A DNA stretch of 64,000 nt from Paenibacillus sp. MAEPY2 (GTDB lineage Bacteria; Bacillota; Bacilli; Paenibacillales; Paenibacillaceae). The stretch spans positions 186,001 to 250,000 of the forward strand of contig NZ_AWUK01000038.1 in assembly GCF_000499205.1 (NCBI RefSeq), read 5' to 3'. Below, piece by piece: positions 52,683 to 62,283 of this stretch. Position 1 is the first letter of the stretch; every line of letters begins with the position of its first letter. A program made the position numbers and the translations under genes. The notes under the pieces are model-generated. The model was not told the origin of the DNA and searched no databases. It was given only the letters and a program-made list of their open reading frames with translations.

Positions 52683-53914
52683 TGACAAAGAGTAATAATT
52701 GGAATGTATATGGCCTGGCCTTGTTGCTGGGTTTATTTTCAACATTAGGTCCATTTACGATTGATATGTATTTACCGGCATTTCCTGAGATTGCAAAAAA
52801 CTTCAATACAAACGCATCACTCGTACAGTTTAGTCTTACAGCTTGTTTATTAGGGCTAGGTATGGGACAACTCGTTATGGGTCCTTTGAGTGATGCTCAC
52901 GGTAGACGTAAACCGCTGTTAATCTCCATGGCAGCCTATATTATTTGTTCCTTGGCGTGTGCTTTTGCTCCTAATATCGGACTATTGATTTTATTCCGTT
53001 TCACTCAAGGATTTGCAGCTTCAGCAGGGATTGTCATCTCTCGTGCGATAGCTAGAGACCTTTACAGTGGACATGAACTCACTAAATTCTTCTCTCTACT
53101 TTTGCTTGTAGGGAATTTGGGACCTCTGGCAGCACCGATCGCTGGAAGTGGCATTCTTTCATTCACGTCATGGATTGGTGTGTTTATCTCACTCTCAGTT
53201 TTGGGCATTTTCTTATTAATCATGACAAAATGGGGCTTAAAGGAATCAAACCCACCTGAACGACGTATGGCCCCTGACTTCAAACAACAGTTGGGGAACT
53301 ACAAAACACTTCTACGTGACCGCAAGTTTGTTGGTTACATGCTGGCACAGGGAATCATGACAGCTGGGGTATTTGCATATGTAGCAGGAACACCATTTAT
53401 TTACCAAAATATATATGGAGTCACACCTACTGTATTCGCTATATTGTTTGCTTCAAACGGAATCAGCTTGATCATCGGTTCCCAAATTGTAGGTCGATTG
53501 GCACAACGTATACCTGAGCAGACCCTTCTATTATCTGGACTGTGGCTTGCTTTAGCGGCAAGCGTTGCTGCTCTGGCGGTAACTATAGCTCATGGCCCGC
53601 TTTTCGCTTTGGTCATTCCATTGTTCTTCTTTGTTTGTTCCATAGGTATTACATCTACTGCGGCATTCCCACTTGCCATGGAGAGCCAAGCCAAGATGGC
53701 CGGAAGTGCAGCAGCACTGCTCGGCGTTGTTCCCTTTCTTCTAGGCGCGTTGGTGGCTCCTCTGGTAGGTATTGCAGGAGAAGACACTGCGGTCCCGTTA
53801 GGACTCACTTTATTAATGACCAGTCTCGTTGCGATTCTCACGTACTTCCTATTAGTTAAAAAAGTCTCGCATCACACGCCTCAACATACGCAGTCTGATC
53901 CTGATTTTAATTGA
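52682..53914 (+). CDS. Bcr/CflA-family MFS drug exporter
   Basis: A 410-residue, 12-span major facilitator. The family marks are FTIDMYLPAFPEIA near the N terminus, MGPLSDAHGRRKPLLIS in the loop 2-3 motif A, and SAGIVISRAIARDLY in helix 4-5. Bcr/CflA proteins are proton-driven exporters of bicyclomycin, chloramphenicol-like drugs or small metabolites. It stands alone between a terminator and its own terminator. Its AT-richer leader differs from the flanking operons. Confidence 0.92.
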   Translation: MTKSNNWNVYGLALLLGLFSTLGPFTIDMYLPAFPEIAKNFNTNASLVQFSLTACLLGLGMGQLVMGPLSDAHGRRKPLLISMAAYIICSLACAFAPNIGLLILFRFTQGFAASAGIVISRAIARDLYSGHELTKFFSLLLLVGNLGPLAAPIAGSGILSFTSWIGVFISLSVLGIFLLIMTKWGLKESNPPERRMAPDFKQQLGNYKTLLRDRKFVGYMLAQGIMTAGVFAYVAGTPFIYQNIYGVTPTVFAILFASNGISLIIGSQIVGRLAQRIPEQTLLLSGLWLALAASVAALAVTIAHGPLFALVIPLFFFVCSIGITSTAAFPLAMESQAKMAGSAAALLGVVPFLLGALVAPLVGIAGEDTAVPLGLTLLMTSLVAILTYFLLVKKVSHHTPQHTQSDPDFN

Positions 53915-53940
53915 GAATATATTGATCCTAGATGAATTTA

Positions 53941-53980
53941 AAACCGTTGAACTTTAATTCAAAGATTCAACGGTTTTTTT
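53941..53980 (+). terminator. Rho-independent terminator after the MFS exporter
   Basis: AAACCGTTGAA (53941-53951) pairs with TTCAACGGTTT (53966-53976), followed by a T run. Confidence 0.85.
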
Positions 53981-54020
53981 ATTGTGTGTAATCAAGGGAA
54001 AAAGGGGGGATTTCCGCGGA

Positions 54021-54917
54021 CTAGCCTTTTGGAATCTTCCGATAGCTGGAAGGGGAGAATCCCGATATCTTCTTGAAAAGCCGGGAGAAATAATAGGGAT
54101 CACTAATGCCTACTGCCGAACTGACTTCCTTGATGCTCAGCTCGGTAAGATCGAGAAGATGACCAGCCCGCTGAATTTTGAGCCGTAGGAAATATTCGAT
54201 CGGAGCGATGTCAGTTTCAGAATTAAATAGAAAGATCAGATGCTGTTTCGATACCCCGACATGATTAGCCAATTCCGCAAGAGAAATAGAACCATTCATA
54301 TGTACATTCATGTATTGAATCGCCTGTTCCAGATAAGTTTCACGTTTCTTCTCTTGTGCCGATTTGATGGCATTCAAGCCAATCCCGGAGAGCAGCTGTC
54401 TTGTAGTTTGGGCCACATGTACATGGGTAGTCAGGGCGTATGTCCGCTCGGCCAGCATTTCATAGGTAGGTACGAACCATTCCATTAAACGGGCCTTGCC
54501 GCTTGGTGATAAAGAGAGTGAAGCGTTAGACAAACCAAACATCTTCACCAATCTATTCGCATGACTTCCTTTGAAATGAAACCAGTAGATACTCCATGGA
54601 TTTTCCTGCATTGCCCCGTAACGGTGTACAGTTTCGGGTGGGATTATCACCATATTGCCTTGCTGCATGATTAATCGTTCTCCATGATTCAGCTCGACCC
54701 ATCCTTCTCCCGCTTCGCAAAAGATGAAAATATGCGACGAGCTGCCTTCCAGACGCTCTCTGAAATGATATTGAGCATTAGCAAAATAACCGATATCCGT
54801 AATAAATAAGGTAGAAGTCAGTTCCTCCTGTTCCAGTTCTCTCATCCAGTATTCCGGAAGTACATATAACTTTTCCTCTACAAATCCTTCAGGCTTGCGT
54901 ATATGGTCAGGACTCAT
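54021..54917 (-). CDS. AraC-family regulator with N-terminal cupin
   Basis: A 298-residue regulator. ATG after GGGGGT. N-terminal ~20-170 is a cupin sensor (IFIFCEAGEGWVELNHGE, MVIIPPETVHRYGAMQENPWSIYWFHFKG), and the C-terminal ~100 residues are the AraC double HTH (SLAELANHVGVSKQHLIFLFNSETD, IKEVSSAVGISDPYYFSRLFKKISGFSPSSYR). Cytosolic, likely sensing a sugar directly. It is divergent from the DUF5107-TPR gene with 127 bases between the starts, so that operon is its probable target. Confidence 0.92.
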   Translation of the reverse strand: MSPDHIRKPEGFVEEKLYVLPEYWMRELEQEELTSTLFITDIGYFANAQYHFRERLEGSSSHIFIFCEAGEGWVELNHGERLIMQQGNMVIIPPETVHRYGAMQENPWSIYWFHFKGSHANRLVKMFGLSNASLSLSPSGKARLMEWFVPTYEMLAERTYALTTHVHVAQTTRQLLSGIGLNAIKSAQEKKRETYLEQAIQYMNVHMNGSISLAELANHVGVSKQHLIFLFNSETDIAPIEYFLRLKIQRAGHLLDLTELSIKEVSSAVGISDPYYFSRLFKKISGFSPSSYRKIPKG

Positions 54918-54983
54918 TCCAGTTACCCCCGTAATTAATAATCAGAATAAGAATATAATCCATCACTTCCCGTATTTCGTCAA

Positions 54984-55012
54984 TTGGAACCTTTCTTGCC
55001 AGAAGATACAGT
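54984..55012 (+). promoter_or_regulatory. Probable promoter of the DUF5107-TPR operon
   Basis: TTGGAA (54984-54989), 17-base spacer, TACAGT (55007-55012); 33 bases before the start codon. Confidence 0.4.
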
Positions 55013-55044
55013 ATAACTATCAAGATAAGGGAGGCCATTCTAAC

Positions 55045-58000
55045 ATGAAGCATGAGGCTGTGGATCGTACGCTGGAGGAGAAACCAACCGGATCCAGTCA
55101 GGTTCAAGTGTGGGAAACAAACGTGTTGATACCTACATATGAGGCGGGTAAAGCTGACCCCAATCCTATGTTTCTGGAGAAAAGAGTCTATCAGGGAAGT
55201 TCCGGCCGTGTGTATCCGCATCCGGTGATTGAGAGTATATCGGATGTGAAGCATGATAAAAATTACAAATTGGTTATTCTGGAAAATCAATATATCCGTA
55301 TTGAGATCATGCCAGAAATCGGGGGCAGAATCTACCGCGCGCTTGATAAGACGAACAATTATGACTTCGTCTATTATAACCGCGTCATTAAGCCTGCGTT
55401 GGTGGGCCTTGCCGGTCCTTGGATCTCCGGGGGAATTGAATTTAACTGGCCCCAGCATCACCGCCCGAATACGTTCGGTCCGGTTGAATACAAATACGAA
55501 GCAACGGAAGATGGCAGTGCTACAGTATGGGTAAGTGAGATTGACCGGATGTACGGAACGAAAGTTACAGCGGCTTTCAAGCTCTATCCGGACAAGGCTT
55601 ACTTGGAGATCAATGCTCAATTATACAACCGGACATCTGAGCCGCAGACCTTCCTGTGGTGGGCAAATCCGGCTGTAGCGGTTAATGAATATACGCAATC
55701 CGTGTTTCCTCCAGACGTAACGGCTGTATTTGATCATGGCAAAAGGGATGTCTCGCGTTTCCCCATCGCTACCGGAACCTATTACAAACAGGATTACTCG
55801 GAAGGCGTAGATATTTCCCGGTATAAGAACATCCCGGTTCCGACTTCGTATATGGCTTACAAATCCGATTATAATTTCGTCGGTGCATATGATCACAGTG
55901 TAGAGGCAGGATTGCTGCATGTGGCGAATCATCATATTTCTCCCGGCAAGAAACAGTGGACCTGGGGGAACGGAGAGTTCGGTCAGGCGTGGGACCGTCA
56001 ATTGACGGATGAGGATGGCCCGTACATTGAACTCATGACTGGAGTGTACACAGACAATCAGCCAGACTTCACTTGGCTTCAACCTTACGAGGAGAAGACC
56101 TTCAGCCAGTATTTCATGCCTTACAAAAACATAGGTGTCGTAAAAAATGCCTCCATTGAAGCAGCCGTCAATCTGGAGGTTGACGTTAAAGCCGGAGAGG
56201 CAGTGATTAGGGTATATGCAACCTCTGCACTTGAACATGCCATTGTGGAGTTGAGCGGAGCAGCAACCCGGTATGTGCAAGAGAACGTTAAATTATCCCC
56301 GGTAGATGCATATCTGAAGGTCGTACCGCTGGAAAGCGGGGAGAAGGAGCATGATTTGAAGCTTTCCGTCCGAAATAGGGAAGGCAGATTACTGATTTCC
56401 TATCAACCGAAACGTCCGGATATTGAGCGGGTCCCCGAAGCTGCGAGACCACTGACAGCACCAGAACAACTGCGTTCGACCGAAGAGCTGTATTTGGCGG
56501 GCCAGCATCTGGAGCAATACCGGCATGCTACGTTTGAGCCCGAAGCCTACTATCTGGAAGGCTTGAATCGGGATAGCGGTGATATCCGATTAAATGTAGC
56601 TTATGGAACCCTACTGATTCGCCGTGGATTATATGTAGACAGCGAGCAATATTTCCGCAAAGCAATCGAGCGTTTGACCTGGCGCAATCCGAACCCATAT
56701 GACAGCGAGGCCTACTATCAGCTGGGAGTAGGCCTTCGTGGCCAAGGCCGTTTGGATGAAGCTTTTACTGCTTTTCACAAATCGGTATGGTCGGCAGCGT
56801 GGCAGGATGCAGGGTACTTCTCTCTAGCTCAGATTTCCAGCATGAAAGGCCAGTACGCCGAGGCAATGGAGCAGATTGAGCGTGCACTCATCCGTAATTC
56901 ACGAAACTACAAAGCACGTAATCTGAAAGCCGCTTTGCTGCGCAAGCTTGAGCTGATTGATAAAGCAAAAGGCTATGCGCTTGAGACCATCGAACTGGAT
57001 GTCGCGGATTTTGGAGCTTATAATGAGTTGGCCTTGGCTCATACAGCTTTAGGGGATAACGCTGCTGCACAAGGTATTCTGTCTGAATTGCAGCGATTGA
57101 TGAGAAATGATGATCATAACTATTTGCATGTCATCGCAGACTATATGAACAGCGGTTTCTATGAAGAAGCCATTGCCGTAGGTGAAAGAATAGTGAACCC
57201 GGAAAAATCCGTCTATCCCATGCTGCATTATGCACTCGCAGAATTATATAAACGTACCGGACAACATGAACATGCTCATGAAGCTCGCCGTAAGGGACAA
57301 TTGGCTAATCTAACCTATTGTTTCCCGAACACGTTGTTTGAACTTGAGCTACTGGAAAGTGCTGTTCATGCTAATCCGAAGGACGACAGGGCTCATTACT
57401 ATCTCGGAAACTTCTATTATGATAAGAAACGGCCTGTCGAGGCGATTGCGAGCTGGGAGCGTTCACGTGAACTGCGAGATGATTATCCAACTGTACACCG
57501 CAATTTGGGGTTGGCCTATTATAACAAACAGAACAATCCCCAAGCAGCTCTGACTTCGCTTGAACAGGCCTTTGCCTGTGCACCGGATGATGGTCGTATT
57601 TTCTTCGAACTGGATCAGCTTCGTAAAAAGCTCGCGTGGTCAGCAGACGAACGCCTCCATATCCTTGAAGAGAGGCGAGATCTGGTCGAGAAACGGGATG
57701 ATCTGTATGTGGAATACGTAACCCTGATAAACAATGCTGAATGTTATCAAGAAGCAATTGCTGCCCTAACTCAGCGCAATTTCCATCCGTGGGAAGGTGG
57801 AGAGGGGAAAGTGACAGGGCAATATAAGTTGGCTCATACCGAGCTTGGTAAACAAGCGCTGCAAAACGGTCATTATGAAGCAGCAGCTCAGCATTTACAA
57901 CAAGCATTAGTTTATCCGTTGAATTTGGGTGAAGGAAAGCTGGAAGGAACTCAGGAGAATCATATTTATTATTATCTCGGCATGGTCTACGAAGGTCTGC

Positions 58001-58434
58001 AGCGGGAAACAGAAGCCATCTCCAGTTACACCATAGCTTCACAGGGCCTTGCTGAGCCGACAAGTGCGTTGTTCTACAACGATCAGCCGCCAGAGATGAT
58101 CTTCTACCAAGGGTTAGCTTGGTTGAAGCTTCATAACGCGAAGGAAGCCAAGCGCTGTTTCAATAAACTGATTGATTATGCTGAAAAGCATATGTTTGAT
58201 GACATCAAAATGGATTACTTTGCCGTATCCTTGCCAGACTTCCTGGTATTTGAAGATGACCTGAACCGTCGCAATGTAATCCATTGCCGGTACATGAGAG
58301 GCTTGGGACTTCTGGGGCTTGGCCGTGATGAAGAAGCCGAAACCGAACTTGAGTTGGTTCTCGAAATGGAGCCTAATCATCAAGGGGCGATGGTCCATAG
58401 AAGGTATCCTCGGCAATTGCGCGAAGGAGTTTAA
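55045..58434 (+). CDS. DUF5107 beta-domain protein with long TPR array
   Basis: Start ATG at 55045, ten bases after AAGGGAGG, giving 1129 residues; no signal peptide. Residues ~1-350 are a DUF5107-type beta-sandwich (VYQGSSGRVYPHPVIE, MPEIGGRIYRALDKTN, GPWISGGIEFNWPQHHRP, FLWWANPAVAVN), resembling the galactose-mutarotase/GH sandwich fold. From ~480 to the C terminus there are many TPR-like helical pairs (YYQLGVGLRGQGRLDEAFTAF, HYYLGNFYYDKKRPVEAI, IYYYLGMVYEGLQRETEAI). Found in sugar-utilisation loci of Paenibacillus; function unproven. The conserved HxR-rich patch at FNWPQHHRP suggests a sugar-binding or catalytic site in the sandwich (inference). Followed 90 bases later by a clan GH-A-like hydrolase. 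Confidence 0.85.
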   Translation: MKHEAVDRTLEEKPTGSSQVQVWETNVLIPTYEAGKADPNPMFLEKRVYQGSSGRVYPHPVIESISDVKHDKNYKLVILENQYIRIEIMPEIGGRIYRALDKTNNYDFVYYNRVIKPALVGLAGPWISGGIEFNWPQHHRPNTFGPVEYKYEATEDGSATVWVSEIDRMYGTKVTAAFKLYPDKAYLEINAQLYNRTSEPQTFLWWANPAVAVNEYTQSVFPPDVTAVFDHGKRDVSRFPIATGTYYKQDYSEGVDISRYKNIPVPTSYMAYKSDYNFVGAYDHSVEAGLLHVANHHISPGKKQWTWGNGEFGQAWDRQLTDEDGPYIELMTGVYTDNQPDFTWLQPYEEKTFSQYFMPYKNIGVVKNASIEAAVNLEVDVKAGEAVIRVYATSALEHAIVELSGAATRYVQENVKLSPVDAYLKVVPLESGEKEHDLKLSVRNREGRLLISYQPKRPDIERVPEAARPLTAPEQLRSTEELYLAGQHLEQYRHATFEPEAYYLEGLNRDSGDIRLNVAYGTLLIRRGLYVDSEQYFRKAIERLTWRNPNPYDSEAYYQLGVGLRGQGRLDEAFTAFHKSVWSAAWQDAGYFSLAQISSMKGQYAEAMEQIERALIRNSRNYKARNLKAALLRKLELIDKAKGYALETIELDVADFGAYNELALAHTALGDNAAAQGILSELQRLMRNDDHNYLHVIADYMNSGFYEEAIAVGERIVNPEKSVYPMLHYALAELYKRTGQHEHAHEARRKGQLANLTYCFPNTLFELELLESAVHANPKDDRAHYYLGNFYYDKKRPVEAIASWERSRELRDDYPTVHRNLGLAYYNKQNNPQAALTSLEQAFACAPDDGRIFFELDQLRKKLAWSADERLHILEERRDLVEKRDDLYVEYVTLINNAECYQEAIAALTQRNFHPWEGGEGKVTGQYKLAHTELGKQALQNGHYEAAAQHLQQALVYPLNLGEGKLEGTQENHIYYYLGMVYEGLQRETEAISSYTIASQGLAEPTSALFYNDQPPEMIFYQGLAWLKLHNAKEAKRCFNKLIDYAEKHMFDDIKMDYFAVSLPDFLVFEDDLNRRNVIHCRYMRGLGLLGLGRDEEAETELELVLEMEPNHQGAMVHRRYPRQLREGV

Positions 58435-58524
58435 CCTTGATAGTCCATTATCAATGAGATATTGTCCATTGGTTGGCTTATAGAGGAAGAAAACGGTATT
58501 GCTAAAACAAAAAAAGAAGGTGTG

Positions 58525-59817
58525 ATGATAATGGATGTCGTGCCTGGCAGGTTGCCGCGCAAACTGACCATCACTATGTGGGATTTCTCCTGGTACACCA
58601 TGACCCTACCGGGAGAGCCGTACAGCGATCTTGAGGCAAGATTTAAGGAAGCGGTGGAGAGAGGCTACAATACGATCCGAATCTGTGCGATGCCTTTCTT
58701 ACTGTTCACGGCGGAAGGCAAGCGGCCAGGCCCGCTACACTTTGGCAGCCTTGGAGAGATCGGGCAGCGAACACGCTGGTACAACTGCCGGGGCGGCGCC
58801 GTGCTGGACGGGCATGCGCATTTGCTAGAATTGTTCAGACAGGCCAAGGCCCATGGTTGTTATATCATGTTATCTTCGTGGGAATATCAACAGAGCCCCA
58901 GCTTCCTGACCTTTCCCGCACTGCGTGACGAGCTGGCTGCCATCGCTCCGGAGAACCGGTTTATGGCTATTGCCAAATCCCTGGATCAGCTTATCCGCTA
59001 TTTAAAAGCGGAAGGATACGAGGAACAGATCATCTATGCGGAGCTGCATAATGAGGTGGAGTTCGGGCAATTGACCGCCATAGGAATCACTCAAGGCATT
59101 GTCCCATCCAATATACCAGCACTTGTGGAAGCCATGCAGCCGTATATTGAAGAGGCTGTCAGATATCTCAGAAGGGTCCATCCGGATATCCTGATGACAG
59201 CAAGCTATACATTAAACGAAGCATATCCCAAATGCTATGTAGCGGGAAATTTACAGGTTGCACATTTCCATCTGTATATCAAAGGGGTATTGAATGAATT
59301 AACCGAAGCAGCCGGACTGGATGATGAGCAGGCGCCTTTTCCGGGCATGCTCGTCCAATCGATCCTGCGGGAGGATGCGCCTCCATTCAAAGAGTATATG
59401 CTGCCGCGCGGCCAGGAATGGAGGATGGAAGGCAATCCGGTAGGGCTAAGACTGCTCTATCTGCATGACTGGGTGGAGCCGGATAAATGGGATCTTTTTT
59501 TATACGACAATTATAGTAAACATAAGCTGGCTATGCTGCAAAAGGCAGATATGCGCTTGGAGGAAGCGCACGAATGGGCCGTTCATTCCGGGTTACCGGT
59601 CGTTATTGGAGAAGGTTATGTCGGTTATACGCCGCTGTTAGCCGGATTTGAGGAAGGGCCTGTCGGGAAATTTATTGCAGAGTACGCTGTACGAAAAGGA
59701 ATGACTCTTGGCTTCTGGGGAATGACTCTGTGCTCTAACTGTGCGCCGCATCATCCCTTCTGGGACGATATAGCCTGGCAGCAGAAATGGAATCGATACA
59801 TTCTTGAATCGAAATAG
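58525..59817 (+). CDS. Cellulase-like glycoside hydrolase (clan GH-A type)
   Basis: About 430 residues; AGAAGGTG lies at 58515-58522 and the ATGs at 58525 and 58531 are both possible, while the longer upstream frame has no binding site. No signal peptide. A TIM barrel is indicated by LTITMWDFSWYTM, YNTIRICAMPFLLF, YIMLSSWEYQQSP and LMTASYTLNEAY. The acid/base glutamate is probably in YAELHNEVEFG and the nucleophile in VVIGEGYVGY, the order and spacing of clan GH-A enzymes. Annotated relatives are called cellulase-like proteins without known substrate. It shares the operon with the DUF5107-TPR protein, so both probably act on one intracellular oligosaccharide. Confidence 0.82.
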   Translation: MIMDVVPGRLPRKLTITMWDFSWYTMTLPGEPYSDLEARFKEAVERGYNTIRICAMPFLLFTAEGKRPGPLHFGSLGEIGQRTRWYNCRGGAVLDGHAHLLELFRQAKAHGCYIMLSSWEYQQSPSFLTFPALRDELAAIAPENRFMAIAKSLDQLIRYLKAEGYEEQIIYAELHNEVEFGQLTAIGITQGIVPSNIPALVEAMQPYIEEAVRYLRRVHPDILMTASYTLNEAYPKCYVAGNLQVAHFHLYIKGVLNELTEAAGLDDEQAPFPGMLVQSILREDAPPFKEYMLPRGQEWRMEGNPVGLRLLYLHDWVEPDKWDLFLYDNYSKHKLAMLQKADMRLEEAHEWAVHSGLPVVIGEGYVGYTPLLAGFEEGPVGKFIAEYAVRKGMTLGFWGMTLCSNCAPHHPFWDDIAWQQKWNRYILESK

Positions 59818-59870
59818 CTGAGAAATAGATGTAGCGTTTTTAACTAAATATGTAATCGATAACAAAATAT

Positions 59871-59918
59871 AAAAGACCTTGGCGCCCGTATAAATTACAG
59901 CGAGCTATGGTCTTTTAC
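59871..59918 (+). terminator. Probable terminator after the GH-A-like gene
   Basis: AAAAGACC (59871-59878) pairs with GGTCTTTT (59909-59916) over a 30-base loop. Weak T tract. The rest of 59818-60080 shows nothing else. Confidence 0.4.
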
Positions 59919-60080
59919 GTTTCTATGTAGAATCCCCCCAATCAAGATAGGGATTACAAAACCTATTCAAAACCGATTTCTTGGTTTCCAATTGAATAAC
60001 GTGGTACTAGATGATAATGTAAAATAAGGATTAGGCTTTGGGCTTGCGAAGAATATACGATTTGAATCGAGGTTCTGAAA

Positions 60081-60434
60081 ATGAGGGTAAAACGAATTGT
60101 CACTAATATTAATACGCAGAACATTCCAGCAGCAAAAAGCTTTTACCAGGACGTGCTTGAACTTGATTTATTGATGAATCATGGCTGGATTGAAACATAC
60201 GGATTACTAGGAAAGGAGAACGTTCAAATAAGTATCGCCACTCAAGGTGGCTCCAATACACCTACACCTGATCTTTCGATTGAAGTCGATGATGTTGATG
60301 TAGTGTATGAACGCATGAAAAGTGCTGGTTACACAATAGAATATGATCTTACGGATGAGCCCTGGGGCGTTCGTCGATTCTATGTCCGCGATCCATTTGG
60401 TAAGCTGATCAACATCCTTGCTCATAGACATTAG
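60081..60434 (+). CDS. VOC-superfamily (glyoxalase/bleomycin-resistance-like) protein
   Basis: A 117-residue single VOC domain with two beta-alpha-beta-beta-beta units: IVTNINTQNIPAAKSFYQDVLEL and IEVDDVDVVYERMKSAGY, ending in RRFYVRDPFGKLINILAHR. GAGG at 60068-60071 precedes the ATG. The family covers metal-dependent lyases, dioxygenases and antibiotic-binding proteins; the exact role cannot be told. It stands alone with no functional link to its neighbours visible. Confidence 0.88.
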   Translation: MRVKRIVTNINTQNIPAAKSFYQDVLELDLLMNHGWIETYGLLGKENVQISIATQGGSNTPTPDLSIEVDDVDVVYERMKSAGYTIEYDLTDEPWGVRRFYVRDPFGKLINILAHRH

Positions 60435-60463
60435 ATCAGTTGTCAGGGTGTGCATTCAAGCCG

Positions 60464-60513
60464 GGTTACTCTTCAAATTAAAGCATTTTCTTTAAAAATT
60501 ATTGTGAATTGGT
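60464..60513 (+). promoter_or_regulatory. 50-bp element shared with the GH8/GH95 intergenic region
   Basis: Matches 24131-24180 at 37 of 50 positions without gaps, with the identical core CAAATTAAAGCATT. It lies 202 bases upstream of the YesN-type gene. The remainder of 60435-60714 is AT-rich with no other feature seen. Confidence 0.45.
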
Positions 60514-60714
60514 TTGAAGTGTTGGTTTTCTTTTCACGGATGTTATGCTTATATAAAAGTCGCTACTTGAGGTGTACAGTGACAGAATTGAACCTGAATA
60601 ATCGTCGAATGGGTACATAAAGCTACAGGTAAACATTTTCCAGTGTGCAATGATCCATGATTGTGTCCAAGGTAAAAGCAGATTATTCATCACTATTAAC
60701 GGGGGGAAACAAGA

Positions 60715-62241
60715 ATGATGAATGTTGTGTTGGTGGATGATGAGCCATGGGTACTGGAAGGTCTGCGAACAATGGTAGATTGGAACAAATACGGTTTTCA
60801 AATTTGTGGAGAGGCCGAGAACGGGAACGCTGCATGGGCCATTATTGAAGATCTTCAGCCAGACCTGGTGTTTACAGATATTCATATGCCTTCGGTGAGC
60901 GGACTTGAACTGATTGATCGTTCTATACAAAAATTAGCCAAACCACCGCGATTTGTCATATTAAGCGGATACGAACGCTTCGATTATGCGAAAACAGCGC
61001 TGGAACAGCGTGTAGAGGATTATTTGCTCAAACCCATTGATGAGGTTGAAATTGAAAACGTATTAGAACAGATGAGTCGTAAAATTCAGAACGAGCTTGT
61101 CTCAGAGAAATTGCATCAACACGAGCGTACTTTATATGTAAACTGTTTGTTCAACCGCCTGTTTCAGGGTGAGGAGAGCAGCGAACTTCAAGCTGAAGTG
61201 AAAAGTATAATGCAAATGGAGGGCCATGAGAACATGGCCTGCCTTTTAATTGAAACAGATGCTTGCCATGAGGACATCAAGTCACAGGTACAGCGTTTTG
61301 CTAGCGCTCAGCACTACGAACTTTATATGGATACTGAAGGAAGAATTGGGGTCTTTGCTGCTGGAATGGATGATTCTCTAAGTTGGCTTGAGAGGTTAGG
61401 TAGCACCCTGTTTGAGATGTACTCCAGTCAAGCAACAATTATTGTGGCATTTGCATATCATTCAGGTGGAGTAGTCGCTATGCGGACGGCCTATGAAAAA
61501 GCATTTTCTGCGCTAAAATGGAAGCGTTATCAGATAGGGAGCGGCATTATTTACGATCAAGATCTGCCAAGGGATGGTAGCATGGCGACTGTGAACCAAA
61601 AAGCTTTGACTAACCTGTTTAAAATCATTTTAACGGGTCAAGAGGATGGACTGGAGAAAGAGGTATATGAACTGCTGGTGAATCCAGACTCAGGGCTTCC
61701 TGCGTCGGATATAGAATATGTTCGGGTGCAATTGCTTGCCCTTGAAATGGGAGTTCTCAAGCAACTGAAGGAGCTGGATGGAGATGTGGAGAGGTTTGTG
61801 TTGCAGCTACAACATACGTTGGGCGTCTTAACCGACATTGAATCCTTTCCTGCATTTCGGGAATATGCACTTATATTAAGTCTCAAAGCTTTGAGAGCTC
61901 TGCAGGAGCAGCGGAGAGAAAAGGAATGCTGCACCATTTTTCGTGTGGTGCAGTATGTTAACCAAGAGTTTCGGGAGAAGCTTCAGCTTCAAGAACTTGC
62001 ACAGAAATTTCATATGAATGCCAATTATTTGGGGCAAGCCTTCAAACAGCAGACTGGCAAGTCTTTTCGGGAATATCTGAATGATAAACGGATCGAGGAG
62101 GCCAAGAAACTGTTGCGTCAGAGTTGTTCCAGCATAGCCGAAGTTGCGGTCAACTCAGGGTACCCCAATGCCGACTATTTTGTAAGTCAGTTCAAGCGCA
62201 TGACGGGCATGGCTCCTTCTGCATATCGGAAACAACCATAG
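60715..62241 (+). CDS. YesN-type response regulator with AraC DNA-binding domain
   Basis: A 508-residue regulator, the normal YesN length; ATG after a GGGGGG stretch. Receiver domain with VDDE and phosphoacceptor Asp55 in LVFTDIHMP, a ~270-residue middle domain, and the AraC HTH at ~405-508 (KLQLQELAQKFHMNANYLGQAFKQQTG, IAEVAVNSGYPNADYFVSQFKRMTG). It precedes its cognate kinase by 42 bases, the reverse order of the 41314 pair. The target genes may lie beyond the window or, judging by the shared 50-bp element, include the GH8/GH95 genes. Confidence 0.93.
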   Translation: MMNVVLVDDEPWVLEGLRTMVDWNKYGFQICGEAENGNAAWAIIEDLQPDLVFTDIHMPSVSGLELIDRSIQKLAKPPRFVILSGYERFDYAKTALEQRVEDYLLKPIDEVEIENVLEQMSRKIQNELVSEKLHQHERTLYVNCLFNRLFQGEESSELQAEVKSIMQMEGHENMACLLIETDACHEDIKSQVQRFASAQHYELYMDTEGRIGVFAAGMDDSLSWLERLGSTLFEMYSSQATIIVAFAYHSGGVVAMRTAYEKAFSALKWKRYQIGSGIIYDQDLPRDGSMATVNQKALTNLFKIILTGQEDGLEKEVYELLVNPDSGLPASDIEYVRVQLLALEMGVLKQLKELDGDVERFVLQLQHTLGVLTDIESFPAFREYALILSLKALRALQEQRREKECCTIFRVVQYVNQEFREKLQLQELAQKFHMNANYLGQAFKQQTGKSFREYLNDKRIEEAKKLLRQSCSSIAEVAVNSGYPNADYFVSQFKRMTGMAPSAYRKQP

Positions 62242-62283
62242 ATCCACTCGACAAGTAACGAATGAAGGATGGCGATTGAAGAC

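Noticed and set aside
54895-55044. Longer N terminus for the DUF5107-TPR protein
   Set aside because: It would overlap the divergent AraC start and the promoter; AAGGGAGG supports ATG at 55045.
59818-60080. Possible small RNA or gene in the gap before the VOC gene
   Set aside because: Only a weak hairpin is visible; no open frame with a binding site.
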